A DNA stretch of 64,000 nt from Macrococcoides caseolyticum (GTDB taxonomy: Bacteria; Bacillota; Bacilli; Staphylococcales; Staphylococcaceae), in NCBI RefSeq assembly GCF_021366795.1, contig NZ_JAHCPS010000001.1, positions 310,001 through 374,000 on the forward strand, read 5' to 3'. Made by a program: the position numbers and the translations under genes. The notes beneath the pieces are model-generated. The model was not told the DNA's origin. It searched no databases and worked only from the letters and a program-made list of their open reading frames with translations. Shown here piece by piece: positions 1-7,777 of the stretch. The first letter of the stretch is position 1; each line of letters opens with the position of its first letter.

Positions 1-72
1 CATCAACTATCACTTCAGGAATTTACACATTAATATTATAATTAAATTAAATTATAAAAAGGAGCGATAATT

Positions 73-450
73 ATGGAATTAAATAAACAAGTTGTCCATA
101 TGTTTTTAAAAGAAGTACATGTAAGAGACTTTGAAGATACATCCGTTGAACCAACATCTATGCATCGATTAGATTATGAACAAAGCGAACAGGATCCAAA
201 TCTTTATGATTTCAGATTAACATTTATGTTTGGCCACTTTGGAACACAAGTTGATGGTGTGATTGAAGCTGCTATCTTAATACAAAGTGAAGATGGCGCG
301 GCGGTTGATATCCTTTCTGAAATCAAGAAAGAGGAAGCAATGTTTGCGATTCCATTATTCGCTAAAGCCTCTTCAATCATTACTAAATTATCAGAAGACC
401 GTGGACAATTCCCAATTATCGTCCCAATTGAACTGTGGTTAGAAGAATAA
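73..450 (+). CDS. DUF1149 family protein (SecB-like fold)
   Basis: A 125-residue acidic soluble protein preceded by an AAAGGAGCG ribosome binding site 6 bases before ATG. It has no signal peptide or membrane segment. The length and the C-terminal half (an alternating beta region, then an amphipathic helix rich in A, I and L, then a Pro-Ile-Ile-Val-Pro-Ile strand) resemble the DUF1149 family, which structural classification places in the SecB-like superfamily. A chaperone-like role is inference from fold only. It stands alone on the plus strand and ends before a structured intergenic stretch and a shared terminator. Family assignment is from memory of the pattern and is not certain. Confidence 0.65.
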   Translation: MELNKQVVHMFLKEVHVRDFEDTSVEPTSMHRLDYEQSEQDPNLYDFRLTFMFGHFGTQVDGVIEAAILIQSEDGAAVDILSEIKKEEAMFAIPLFAKASSIITKLSEDRGQFPIIVPIELWLEE

Positions 451-578
451 AATAGGCGTAAGATTAGGCGGTTTGGACCGAACAAATTGGAAGCAGCACT
501 AAGAAATCGCTCTTTGATTTCGATGGTGCTGCTGAAATTTGACGAGGTCCTGCCTCATCGTCGCCGTAAATAGGCGTA
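449..578. repeat. structured intergenic element with flanking 11-bp direct repeats
   Basis: The 11-mer AAATAGGCGTA occurs at about 450-460 and again at 568-578. Between the copies lie several hairpins: CGGT/ACCG near 470-481, an 8-bp AGCAGCAC/GTGCTGCT stem at 492-533 that extends inward through GAAATC/GATTTC, a bulged GACGAG stem at 541-562, and CGCC/GGCG at 562-576. No coding frame is convincing. It could be a small RNA, a complex 3' end of the upstream gene or a mobile intergenic repeat. Confidence 0.5.
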
Positions 579-581
579 GAA

Positions 582-611
582 AAAGCGTAATGGCTATGGC
601 CATTACGCTTT
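582..611. terminator. bidirectional intrinsic terminator
   Basis: A perfect 12-bp stem, AAGCGTAATGGC with GCCATTACGCTT and a 4-base loop, flanked by A and T runs. It sits between convergent genes. The stop codon of the minus-strand gene (603-605) lies inside the stem. Confidence 0.85.
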
Positions 612-1106
612 CTTCGTAATCTGATTAAAATCAACGACGACTTTATCCAGTTTCTTCGCTGATTGTTTTAATATATTTCGTGCCACCTGATGCTTAGGCT
701 CTAATTTTAAGATTTGCTTCGCAGTATCAAATGCTTCCTTATCTGAAATCACTGGTTCAGGTACTGCATATAAGAATAACAATTGTAATAAACTTTTGAC
801 TTCCATCTTATCAGTCATTTCTACTGAACGAACAGCATGATAATAGGCACTTTGAAACGCACCATTGACTTCACTTAATGGATAGACTAATAATAAAAAT
901 GCTAAATCATGTAATTCAACCGTTTCATCTTCCTTCATGCATTCTAAAATAAACGTATAATACATTACCGATTCACTTTCATGGCATGCACTAACAAACG
1001 CCTCTTCAAACATCATAAAGTCATTCGTTTGCATTAATGCTTTAGTGGCTTCAAAGTCACCATTTAACACGTAATATTCGATTTTCTCTTGTAATTCCGT
1101 GCGCAT
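603..1106 (-). CDS. uncharacterised soluble helical protein
   Basis: About 167 residues. I chose the ATG at 1106 because AGGAGG lies 8 bases upstream; an in-frame GTG at 1115 overlaps that Shine-Dalgarno sequence. The protein is acidic, almost entirely helical in composition, without signal peptide or membrane segment. The C-terminal region around residues 125-160 (KQILKLEPKHQVARNILKQ) has the feel of a tetratricopeptide-type repeat, so a scaffold or partner-binding role is possible. I do not recognise a named family. It is monocistronic and convergent with the DUF1149 gene. Confidence 0.7.
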   Translation of the reverse strand: MRTELQEKIEYYVLNGDFEATKALMQTNDFMMFEEAFVSACHESESVMYYTFILECMKEDETVELHDLAFLLLVYPLSEVNGAFQSAYYHAVRSVEMTDKMEVKSLLQLLFLYAVPEPVISDKEAFDTAKQILKLEPKHQVARNILKQSAKKLDKVVVDFNQITKKA

Positions 1107-1190
1107 TATTTGCACCTCCTAACGATTGAACAGCTATGTTATTGTACCATACAAATGATAAAATTCCTATTTTAAAAATAGACATGTGTA

Positions 1191-2333
1191 TTATTTCATA
1201 TACGTAATTTTGCGCCAAAGCCATTCTAACGGACCTTGTTTAAACTGCTTAAAATATATATACGTAAAAGCCATCTGAAAAATAACAATAGATAACGCAA
1301 TCAAATTTACCTCAACTAAATTGAGCTTTCCATATAATTTAAAACCATAAAATACGATGAACATGATCAGACTTTGCATTATATATAATGTAAAGCTCAT
1401 CTTTCCCATTAATTGAAACGGTTTAAAGCAGCGTTTGATCTGTCCATTTTCTGAAAGTAATAGTACCCAAATCATATAACTTATAGATAATAATACCCCA
1501 CCGTAATAAATGTATCCAGAAGATGCAAGTGGACTAATTTCATACGTTATCATTAATTGTTTCAATAATAAACCGATGCATGCTGATACGAAAGAAATCG
1601 TAAGCATCGTAAATTTGTGCAACGTTATGAATCGAAGTAAATTGGCACGAAACACAAACATACCGAGTAAAATGAATGGTAGGACTGATAAACAATAACT
1701 CACAGTATTATCTGGATTAATGGCGCTAAATCCTTCATAAAAGAAAGCAGCATTATAACTAATTATCTTAGAGAAATCCCCATGGGACATCACTTGTAAC
1801 CAATCATTTTGTGATACTTCAAAATTAAAGCGCGATTGATGAAATAAACCTGGTTGCATCATAACTGACAGCATGACAGGTACATTCCTTATCAGCTCAA
1901 TCATCATTAATAATAACGCTACAACAAACGTTACAGCATTCGGTAACATTAAGAAGATAATCCCAATCATGCCGAGCACTGCATACACATTTAAGATATC
2001 ACCGTAAAATATAAAGACCCCATGTAATAGCCCAAATATTAATAAAGTAAACGTTCTTCTATATAAGATGGGCAGGAAGTTAGCACCTTTATTTGTAATA
2101 TTATTGGCCATAATCGCTAAGCCAAAACCAAACAGAAATGCAAAAATCGGATAAAATGAATTATGAATAAAAAGAACATTAAATTTATAAAGCGATTGAT
2201 CTATTGAAGACGGGAAATACGCAAGTGGATTCGTGTAGACTTCATTCATATGAAAGCCAACAATATTCATAAATAAAATCCCAATGATACTCATGCCACG
2301 CAGTATATCAATACTATCAATACGCTTAGTCAT
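1191..2333 (-). CDS. DUF418 family membrane protein (YeiB-like)
   Basis: 380 residues with about ten hydrophobic segments. The N-terminus ([20 protein letters not shown]) is the typical start of DUF418/YeiB proteins, which are related to membrane acyltransferases; substrate unknown. Length is normal for the family. Its ATG overlaps the end of the upstream zinc-ribbon gene by 8 bases and lacks a strong ribosome binding site of its own, so translational coupling is likely. It is the last gene of a minus-strand run that begins with the GNAT gene at 3660. Confidence 0.85.
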   Translation of the reverse strand: MTKRIDSIDILRGMSIIGILFMNIVGFHMNEVYTNPLAYFPSSIDQSLYKFNVLFIHNSFYPIFAFLFGFGLAIMANNITNKGANFLPILYRRTFTLLIFGLLHGVFIFYGDILNVYAVLGMIGIIFLMLPNAVTFVVALLLMMIELIRNVPVMLSVMMQPGLFHQSRFNFEVSQNDWLQVMSHGDFSKIISYNAAFFYEGFSAINPDNTVSYCLSVLPFILLGMFVFRANLLRFITLHKFTMLTISFVSACIGLLLKQLMITYEISPLASSGYIYYGGVLLSISYMIWVLLLSENGQIKRCFKPFQLMGKMSFTLYIMQSLIMFIVFYGFKLYGKLNLVEVNLIALSIVIFQMAFTYIYFKQFKQGPLEWLWRKITYMK

Positions 2334-2667
2334 TGAGCTTTTTTACGACCTCACTCTTTAAATTAAGTTGACCAAAACCATCAACCTTACCATCAATATC
2401 ATGACCATTTTCCGGTTCAATGATACGAATACTCTTTACTTTTGTACCCTTTTTTATAACAGATGATGTCCCTTTTACTTTTAAATCTTTAATAATTGTA
2501 ACGCTATCACCGTCGTTTAATATATTACCGACACTATCTTTAATGACAGCAATTTCTTCTACTTCAGGATGAATTGGCCATTCATGCGCACACATTGGAC
2601 ACACGTAGTTTAAACCATCTTCATAAGTATATTCTGAATGACATTCAGGACAATTAGGTAAAGTCAT
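2326..2667 (-). CDS. PhnA/YjdM-type zinc-ribbon protein
   Basis: 113 residues. The N-terminus holds CPECxSEY and, 15 residues on, CPMCAHEW, a four-cysteine zinc ribbon; the rest is the conserved PhnA/YjdM domain ([16 protein letters not shown], then IKDLKVKG). Despite the name the family is not an enzyme of the C-P lyase pathway in this window. The start has AAAGGAG 7-8 bases upstream. It overlaps the DUF418 gene by 8 bases. Function of the family is poorly defined. Confidence 0.88.
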   Translation of the reverse strand: MTLPNCPECHSEYTYEDGLNYVCPMCAHEWPIHPEVEEIAVIKDSVGNILNDGDSVTIIKDLKVKGTSSVIKKGTKVKSIRIIEPENGHDIDGKVDGFGQLNLKSEVVKKLND

Positions 2668-2683
2668 TTGTATTTACTCCTTT

Positions 2684-3199
2684 TTAATTAACGTATTGTA
2701 TACCTTCTATAACAAGCAGTTCTATTTTCATATCTAAACCACCACGGAAACCTGTAAGCTTTCCACTCTTACCAATAACGCGGTGACAAGGTACTACAAT
2801 CATAACAGGATTAGCACCAATTGCACCACCCACAGCACGAATCGCTTTCGGATTATTTATCATTTCACTGATGTCACTGTAACTTCTTGATTCACCAAAT
2901 GGAATTTTTAACAGCGCATTCCAAATCGACTTTTGAAAGTCTGTACCATGTAAATCAAGAGGCCAGTTAAATACTTTTAATTCCCCATCAAAGTAACGCT
3001 TGATATCATTAATATAATCGCTATTTTGATCATCAGCCGGATAGCCAGTGATACGCTTTGCCAGAGGTATGAAACGGTTAATGTGATGATCTACATATTC
3101 AGTTGTTTCGTCATTACCGAAATAGACGACACCACGTTCACTTGAGGCAATGACATAAGCTCTTTCATTAATTACAAACTGGCTAATAAATAAATTCAT
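2684..3199 (-). CDS. ogt: methylated-DNA--protein-cysteine S-methyltransferase
   Basis: 171 residues. The active-site motif VVPCHRVIG is present near residue 138, preceded by the helix-turn-helix region (SYSDISEMINNPKAIRAVGGAIGANP) and followed by GKLTGFRGGLDMK, all in the canonical order. It repairs O6-alkylguanine by suicide transfer to the cysteine. The N-terminal domain is short, as in Ogt rather than Ada. AGAGGAG precedes the ATG. It is in the same run as the GNAT and zinc-ribbon genes. Confidence 0.93.
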   Translation of the reverse strand: MNLFISQFVINERAYVIASSERGVVYFGNDETTEYVDHHINRFIPLAKRITGYPADDQNSDYINDIKRYFDGELKVFNWPLDLHGTDFQKSIWNALLKIPFGESRSYSDISEMINNPKAIRAVGGAIGANPVMIVVPCHRVIGKSGKLTGFRGGLDMKIELLVIEGIQYVN

Positions 3200-3210
3200 T
3201 ATAATCTCCT

Positions 3211-3660
3211 CTATATGGATTTATCACTCAAGGCACGACGGACCATATCAATGTGTGGAATCATATCAACGAAATAGACAACAGATTTGGTCTCAAAATT
3301 AAACTGACGATAGAAATCTTCGAGATGCGCTTGACCTTGTAAGTGTATCGGTAAATCATGATAATGCATATCAATATAATGCAATGCTTGTTGCATTAAT
3401 TCACGAGCAAGCCCTTTGCCACGATAATCCTCACGAACAATCACGCGACCAATTTTAACATAATCGATCTCAGTATAAATACGTGCATATGCAATAATCT
3501 GGTCATTTTCCTCTTTGTAAAGATGCATACACGTTAAATCAATCGCATCAATCTCTTCATAATAACACTGCTGCTCAACAACAAACGTATCCACACGTAA
3601 CTTAAATATATTATAAATCTCTCTCGGCTTTAACTCATCCAATATTTTATACTGCCACAT
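3211..3660 (-). CDS. GNAT N-acetyltransferase, ElaA family
   Basis: About 149 residues starting at the ATG at 3660, which has GAGGTG 6 bases upstream; the in-frame GTG at 3669 overlaps that site. The N-terminal pattern (YNIFKLRVDTFVVEQQCYYEEIDAID with an early conserved histidine region) and the acetyl-CoA loop VREDYRGKGLARELM define an ElaA-type acetyltransferase. Substrate unknown. Its stop lies 11 bases before the ogt start, so they are probably cotranscribed. Confidence 0.85.
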   Translation of the reverse strand: MWQYKILDELKPREIYNIFKLRVDTFVVEQQCYYEEIDAIDLTCMHLYKEENDQIIAYARIYTEIDYVKIGRVIVREDYRGKGLARELMQQALHYIDMHYHDLPIHLQGQAHLEDFYRQFNFETKSVVYFVDMIPHIDMVRRALSDKSI

Positions 3661-3758
3661 ACCCGTCACCTCTATCTATATTTATTTGATTGTATTACAC
3701 GAGAGGAAAATAATAAAGGTTAAATAAAAAAATCTATAGCGAGGAACTATAGATGGGG

Positions 3759-4181
3759 TTATTCGGTACGATTACTGATGAATACATAGCGACTAGAATA
3801 ATAAATTAACATCAATAAAACAACGCTCCAAGGCACTATACTTAATTCTAATGAATTTATTCTCAGCCATTTCAAAATATTATAAATAGAGAATACTAAT
3901 ACAAAAATGAATAATAAAAATCGATGATCAAATTCATTTTTTAGCTTTATTGTAAATTCATCTTCAATAACAACTTCTCCTTTTCCATTCATATTCTCTT
4001 TATGTTTCTTATATCTATTCCAAGTACCTAAGCATACGCCACCTAGATAAAATATTAGGAATTCATAATGAATTGGTTCATTTAGAATAAAATAATCTAA
4101 TAACTCAATAGCTATTAAGATAGTAAATATTATTATTAAATTTTTATAATATGACTTCTTTGTCGCCTTTTTAACGTACAT
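3759..4181 (-). CDS. uncharacterised membrane protein of the XRE module
   Basis: About 140 residues with four hydrophobic segments (two in the first 55 residues, two after residue 88) and a charged central loop. The first possible start is GTG at 4190, which touches the GGAG site; the ATG three codons later at 4181 has better spacing and is preferred. It follows the 4200 gene closely. It has the size and topology of the small DUF2178/DUF3169-type membrane partners encoded next to short XRE regulators, but I cannot assign a family. Confidence 0.65.
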   Translation of the reverse strand: MYVKKATKKSYYKNLIIIFTILIAIELLDYFILNEPIHYEFLIFYLGGVCLGTWNRYKKHKENMNGKGEVVIEDEFTIKLKNEFDHRFLLFIFVLVFSIYNILKWLRINSLELSIVPWSVVLLMLIYYSSRYVFISNRTE

Positions 4182-4199
4182 AATTTCCACGCTCCATAT

Positions 4200-4628
4200 T
4201 TATGACTTTGCATTCTTATAAAACCAATAACCGATTGAATATGCTGCCATCATTAATAGTAAAACTATAGAAAGATCACCTACTGAAACTGTTTTTATTT
4301 TTAAAGGAATTGAAATCAATAAAAAGATAGATGGAATATAAAATAATAAGAATGGCAATGCCAAAGAATTATATTTATTTGCTATCATCTCATCTCTTTC
4401 ATCAGTAAGTTTTGTATCTAAATTTCCAGGAAATTCTTTCTTTGAATTAAAATAAATAACCACAAATGCTGTGATTGCACCAATTAACATAGGTAAATAG
4501 CTATCCAAATTATATGCACCTTCTGGATCATTAAAATATTTTATATAGTATGTTGATAGGACCAGTACTGAACAATATACAAAAAAGTTCTTTATCATCT
4601 TTCTTCGTGTTAATCCTTTATTAATCAT
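4200..4628 (-). CDS. membrane protein of XRE module (DUF2178-like)
   Basis: About 142 residues. The ATG at 4628 is chosen because GGAGGA lies 6-8 bases upstream and because the regulator's TAG stop ends one base before it, so the two are translationally coupled. Four hydrophobic segments come in two pairs around a conserved-looking TDERDEMIANK motif near residue 80, a pattern typical of the small DUF2178/DUF3796 proteins cotranscribed with XRE regulators. Function unknown. Confidence 0.7.
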   Translation of the reverse strand: MINKGLTRRKMIKNFFVYCSVLVLSTYYIKYFNDPEGAYNLDSYLPMLIGAITAFVVIYFNSKKEFPGNLDTKLTDERDEMIANKYNSLALPFLLFYIPSIFLLISIPLKIKTVSVGDLSIVLLLMMAAYSIGYWFYKNAKS

Positions 4629-4629
4629 T

Positions 4630-4839
4630 CTAATCCTCCTCCAGTCTAAACAGTTCTTCAATCGGAACATCAAAATACTGCATAAGTTTCAGTGCGAGTT
4701 CTAAACTTGGGTTATACTTGTGATTTTCAATTGCGTTGATGGTTTGTCTCGTAATCTCCAAATCCTTGGCCATTTGGACTTGCGAGATATTACGCGCTGT
4801 TCTATGTTCCTTAATAAAATTGATAACGATGGTGTTCAC
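4630..4839 (-). CDS. XRE/Cro-type transcriptional regulator
   Basis: 69 residues consisting of one helix-turn-helix domain (ISQVQMAKDLEITRQTINAIE, with PSLELALKL following), the size of YozG-like regulators. It heads a three-gene run with two small membrane proteins. Two identical 18-bp palindromes surround its promoter, so autorepression is very likely. Confidence 0.9.
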   Translation of the reverse strand: MNTIVINFIKEHRTARNISQVQMAKDLEITRQTINAIENHKYNPSLELALKLMQYFDVPIEELFRLEED

Positions 4840-4847
4840 CTTCTTAG

Positions 4848-4909
4848 TGTAAAGATATCTTTACAGTTAATATACTACAACTCCAATTTTATGTAAAGAT
4901 ATCTTTACA
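4848..4909 (-). promoter_or_regulatory. promoter with twin palindromic operators for XRE gene
   Basis: The perfect palindrome TGTAAAGATATCTTTACA occurs at 4848-4865 and 4892-4909, 44 bases apart (about four helical turns). On the minus strand the -35 TTTACA (4897-4892) is the end of the distal copy, followed by a 17-base spacer and the -10 TATATT (4874-4869), directly next to the proximal copy. Regulator dimers on both sites would cover the whole promoter. Confidence 0.85.
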
Positions 4910-4925
4910 CCTAATTTTTACAAAA

Positions 4926-4958
4926 AAATTCCCTTCACCATTTTGATGAAGGGAATTT
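4926..4958 (-). terminator. intrinsic terminator of NlpC/P60 gene
   Basis: A 12-bp stem AAATTCCCTTCA/TGAAGGGAATTT followed on the minus strand by seven T residues, 21 bases after the stop of the NlpC/P60 gene. Confidence 0.85.
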
Positions 4959-4978
4959 CATATAATATTAATTTCTAA

Positions 4979-5626
4979 TTAGAATCTGTAGTATCCGTCA
5001 ACGTGTCCTGAAATGTATGATACTGCACGTTGTCCAACACCTGCTGATGGGTTTAAAGCGTCAACCATTTGTCCTCCGCCGATGTAAACACCAACGTGGC
5101 TATAGTTGTTAAAGAATACTAAGTCACCAGGTTGTGGGTTAGATACTTGTGTACCTGCTGCTGCTTGTGCATAAGTTGTACGTGGGATTGATTTACCCAT
5201 TGCTGCTAATACTTGTTGAGCGAATGATGAACAGTCAACTGCTGATGCAGAGTTTGCTCCAAATACGTATGATTTACCAGCTGCGATTGATAATGCCACT
5301 GATGCTACGTCATTATTTACTGCTACTGATGTAGGTGCTTTTTGTACTGCTGGTGCTTCATATGAAGTATCCGCTTGAGCTTCTACAGTCGTATTATTTG
5401 AGTAAACTGGTGTAGAATAGTTCGTTGTTTGTGTTACTGGTGCTTGGTAAGTATTTTGAGTGTAACCAGTATAAGATGTTGTTGCATAATTTGTTGTGTA
5501 GTTTGTTGTGTTATTTGAGTATGATGGTGCATCTGTTCTAAGCTGTGCTGCTGCGTCTGCTGAGTTTGTTGGTACTAAAGTTGCAACTGTTGCTGCTGTA
5601 GTTAAAGTTAATAAAGTTTTTTTCAT
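4979..5626 (-). CDS. secreted NlpC/P60 peptidoglycan endopeptidase
   Basis: 215 residues from the ATG at 5626, which has GGAGG 8 bases upstream; the longer open frame upstream of it is not supported. A signal peptide (MKKTLLTLTTAATVATLVPT, cleavage near SADAA) is followed by a low-complexity Thr/Tyr/Asn/Gln linker to about residue 110 and a C-terminal NlpC/P60 domain with catalytic Cys in AVDCSSFAQQV, and His in YSHVGVYIGGG. Such enzymes cut stem peptides in cell-wall turnover. It shares the catalytic domain with the gene at 6872, and both have a WalR-type box upstream. Confidence 0.9.
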   Translation of the reverse strand: MKKTLLTLTTAATVATLVPTNSADAAAQLRTDAPSYSNNTTNYTTNYATTSYTGYTQNTYQAPVTQTTNYSTPVYSNNTTVEAQADTSYEAPAVQKAPTSVAVNNDVASVALSIAAGKSYVFGANSASAVDCSSFAQQVLAAMGKSIPRTTYAQAAAGTQVSNPQPGDLVFFNNYSHVGVYIGGGQMVDALNPSAGVGQRAVSYISGHVDGYYRF

Positions 5627-5925
5627 AATGTTTAATTCCTCCAAGAATTGTCTATATATTAGTATAGTATTTAAATTTTTAATGGCGATTAATCTTTGTC
5701 GAACTTGGTACATAATTTCAAGTCGTCGTAATCACATGTCCAACTATAGCACGTTTAAACCTAAAAAAGTGACATGTAAATGTTTTGTTATGTAAGTGAT
5801 ATATTTTATTTGAGACTGTAACATTAGTAATTTTGTCGAAAACCCCTTTGTTATCACGTATATAGAAACTATTCAAATATAAAAATTGTAAATATTTAAC
5901 ATAAATATTACGAAATAAAACAAAC
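5627..5925. other. intergenic region upstream of the NlpC/P60 gene
   Basis: About 300 bases without a convincing gene. It holds the ribosome binding site, a weak promoter (TTAATC, 17 bases, TACTAT on the minus strand near 5660-5690) and a WalR-type box at 5775-5791. Short open frames crossing it have no ribosome binding site and no recognisable product. Confidence 0.5.
5775..5791. promoter_or_regulatory. WalR-type box
   Basis: TGTAAA, five bases, TGTTAT matches the published WalR (YycF) consensus TGTWAH-N5-TGTWAH exactly. It lies about 150 bases upstream of the NlpC/P60 start. WalKR controls wall hydrolases in staphylococci and bacilli. Confidence 0.6.
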
Positions 5926-5964
5926 AAAAACGACACTGTAACATTGAAGTTACGGTGTCGTTTT
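5926..5964 (-). terminator. intrinsic terminator of GNAT gene
   Basis: A long stem AACGACACTGTAAC/GTTACGGTGTCGTT with a 6-base loop and a T-rich minus-strand tail, 38 bases downstream of the acetyltransferase stop. Confidence 0.85.
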
Positions 5965-6002
5965 ACACTTTATTCGTTATATTAACCTTTCTATCAAGGA
6001 AG

Positions 6003-6506
6003 TTAGCTTAATGCTTCAGGATATTCAACTACGCCTTGAATACCATTTTCCGTTAAATATTTACTTTCTCTTACCATAAACACATCATCCGGCACATCAA
6101 ATGGTGGTGTAATATGATAGCGTGATGCAGGTACAAATCCAAATTTCACATAATAACTCGGATGTCCTAAGATTATGACTGGTATATTTTTTGGAATCTT
6201 TCTAAGTGTGTGTTCCATTAATGCATTACCTATCCCTTGTTTTTGATAATCCGGATGAACCGATAAGGGGGCCATGGCGTATCCGTCATGCTGTCCAATC
6301 TTTATTTTAGAATACATAATATGCCCTACAATGGCATTATCTATTTCAGCGACTAAAGTTAATTCTGGTATATAACTTTCAGAATGCATCAATTCATCTA
6401 CAATCTTATGTTCTGTTTGATCACTTTGCACTTCATTTTTAAATGCAAGTTTTGTAGTTATGATAATCGCTTTTAAATCTTCTAACTGTGCTTGTCTTAT
6501 CTTCAT
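6003..6506 (-). CDS. GNAT N-acetyltransferase (YhbS-like)
   Basis: 167 residues. The acetyl-CoA binding loop HPDYQKQGIGNALMEHTL is at about 88-105, and the following VIILGHPSYYVKFGFVPA segment is characteristic of the YhbS group. The N-terminus begins with the usual beta strand KIRQAQLEDLKAI. Substrate unknown. It follows the 87-residue membrane protein gene by only 4 bases and ends at a strong terminator. Confidence 0.87.
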   Translation of the reverse strand: MKIRQAQLEDLKAIIITTKLAFKNEVQSDQTEHKIVDELMHSESYIPELTLVAEIDNAIVGHIMYSKIKIGQHDGYAMAPLSVHPDYQKQGIGNALMEHTLRKIPKNIPVIILGHPSYYVKFGFVPASRYHITPPFDVPDDVFMVRESKYLTENGIQGVVEYPEALS

Positions 6507-6510
6507 ATTA

Positions 6511-6774
6511 TTACTTCCTATACTTTTTATTTAATACCACTAAAATAATAATCATTACAAACGGGAGTATAAATTCATACTGTGGTAAAGTCATTCTAAA
6601 AATAAATGAAAGGCCCGCAAATAATATGAATGTAATGCCCATATATTTGTAAAGTGTTTCGTAATTTTTCTTATTGTATTTTGTCGCAACAGTTGTATGT
6701 TTTATATTTCTACTTAAATATAGAAGATACCCACCCATCATCACCATTAAGATATACATTAAATAATTGAGCAC
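6511..6774 (-). CDS. small membrane protein
   Basis: 87 residues with three hydrophobic segments: residues 3-20, 45-62 and 68-82, ending in a basic KKYRK tail. It is the first gene of a two-gene unit with the YhbS-like acetyltransferase. I do not recognise the family (it resembles DUF3784-size proteins) and no function can be inferred. Confidence 0.65.
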   Translation of the reverse strand: MLNYLMYILMVMMGGYLLYLSRNIKHTTVATKYNKKNYETLYKYMGITFILFAGLSFIFRMTLPQYEFILPFVMIIILVVLNKKYRK

Positions 6775-6826
6775 AATCTTTTCTCCTTTTTCCTTCTATT
6801 ATATAACGAATAAAAATAAACACAAA

Positions 6827-6858
6827 AAATACATCACAAATTGTGTTGTGATGTATTT
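6827..6858 (-). terminator. intrinsic terminator of second NlpC/P60 gene
   Basis: Stem AAATACATCACAA/TTGTGATGTATTT followed by six T residues on the minus strand, just after the gene ending at 6872. Confidence 0.88.
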
Positions 6859-6871
6859 ATCGTTCTATATT

Positions 6872-7432
6872 TTAGAATCTATAGTAACCATATACTGATC
6901 CACGAATATAACTTACTGCACGTTCACGAACACCTTCTCTTGGGTTAAGGGCATCTACCATACGTCCATTACCAATATAAACACCTACGTGAGATCCACC
7001 GTTAAAATAAACTAAATCACCTGGTTGTGGATTATATACACGTTTACCTGCTGCCATTTGCGCATATGTTGTACGTGGAACTGATTTACCTACTGCACGC
7101 ATCACTTGTTGCGCAAATGCTGAACAGTCTACTGCGTAATTATTGTTTGCACCATAAACATAAACTCTGTTTTTAGCAATTGAACGCGCAACTGTAGCGA
7201 CGTTATTTGTATAATATTTTCTTTGTGCTTTTACTTTTTTGTATTTAACAACTTTTTTAGGTTTAGCTGCTTTTTTTACGTAATGTTTTGTTTTAACGAC
7301 TTTTTTAATTTTCTTTGCTTTTGTCACTTTCTTCGCGCTATAAGTTGTCTTTTTAGATGCGTCTGCTTGTTGTGTAGGAACCGATGTAAATACTAATGCT
7401 GATGTAACTGCTGCCAGTAATAATTTTTTCAT
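6872..7432 (-). CDS. secreted NlpC/P60 peptidoglycan endopeptidase with Lys-rich linker
   Basis: 186 residues. Signal peptide MKKLLLAAVTSALVFTSVP with cleavage near QADA; then a very basic linker (residues 27-75, dominated by K, V, A) that probably binds anionic wall polymers; then an NlpC/P60 domain with catalytic Cys in AVDCSAFAQQV and His in SHVGVYIGNG. The catalytic domain is close to that of the 4979-5626 gene, differing mainly in the linker (Thr/Asn-rich versus Lys-rich). A WalR-type box lies about 95 bases upstream. Confidence 0.9.
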   Translation of the reverse strand: MKKLLLAAVTSALVFTSVPTQQADASKKTTYSAKKVTKAKKIKKVVKTKHYVKKAAKPKKVVKYKKVKAQRKYYTNNVATVARSIAKNRVYVYGANNNYAVDCSAFAQQVMRAVGKSVPRTTYAQMAAGKRVYNPQPGDLVYFNGGSHVGVYIGNGRMVDALNPREGVRERAVSYIRGSVYGYYRF

Positions 7433-7777
7433 TGTATATGTTTCCTCCAGAATTTTCTTTAATAAATAATGTCTTGTCGACTGCTTGAAATCATCATACC
7501 ACTTGAAAATGTGTATTTGTTCATTGTAATAGAGATGTTACATAACTTATACGTTTAATGACACAATGTTACAGAACGTGACATACTTCGTAACATAAGA
7601 TGCCTTGATTCTATTGTGTTCAATCTATTTATTCGTCATAGCTTGTAATATTGATTGTTACAAACATCTGTAATAGAAATATTGTTTAGCAAAACTGATT
7701 TTTTGCAATATTCATTTTACATATTTTATAATGAGGTTAGTTCATTAAATTATCAACGTATTCAAGGAGGAAAAATC
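7433..7777. other. divergent intergenic region
   Basis: This 345-base gap separates the NlpC/P60 gene from the aldehyde dehydrogenase. It holds the WalR-type box at 7525-7541 and the GGAGG of aldA. An upstream open extension of the aldA frame (from 7655) has no ribosome binding site and is not a gene. Confidence 0.5.
7525..7541. promoter_or_regulatory. WalR-type box
   Basis: TGTAAT, AGAGA, TGTTAC fits TGTWAH-N5-TGTWAH at every defined position. It lies 93-109 bases upstream of the second NlpC/P60 start, in the same orientation (top strand) as the box at 5775. Confidence 0.65.

Noticed and set aside
2326-2667. PhnA zinc-ribbon gene as part of phosphonate metabolism
   Set aside because: The family name is historical; it lies 29 kb from the phn cluster and is cotranscribed with unrelated genes.
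5718-5936. 72-codon minus-strand frame upstream of the NlpC/P60 gene
   Set aside because: No ribosome binding site and an implausible composition; it crosses the terminator hairpin and the WalR box.
7655-7777. Upstream extension of the aldehyde dehydrogenase frame
   Set aside because: No ribosome binding site at 7655; GGAGG sits before ATG 7778, where the family's conserved N-terminus begins.
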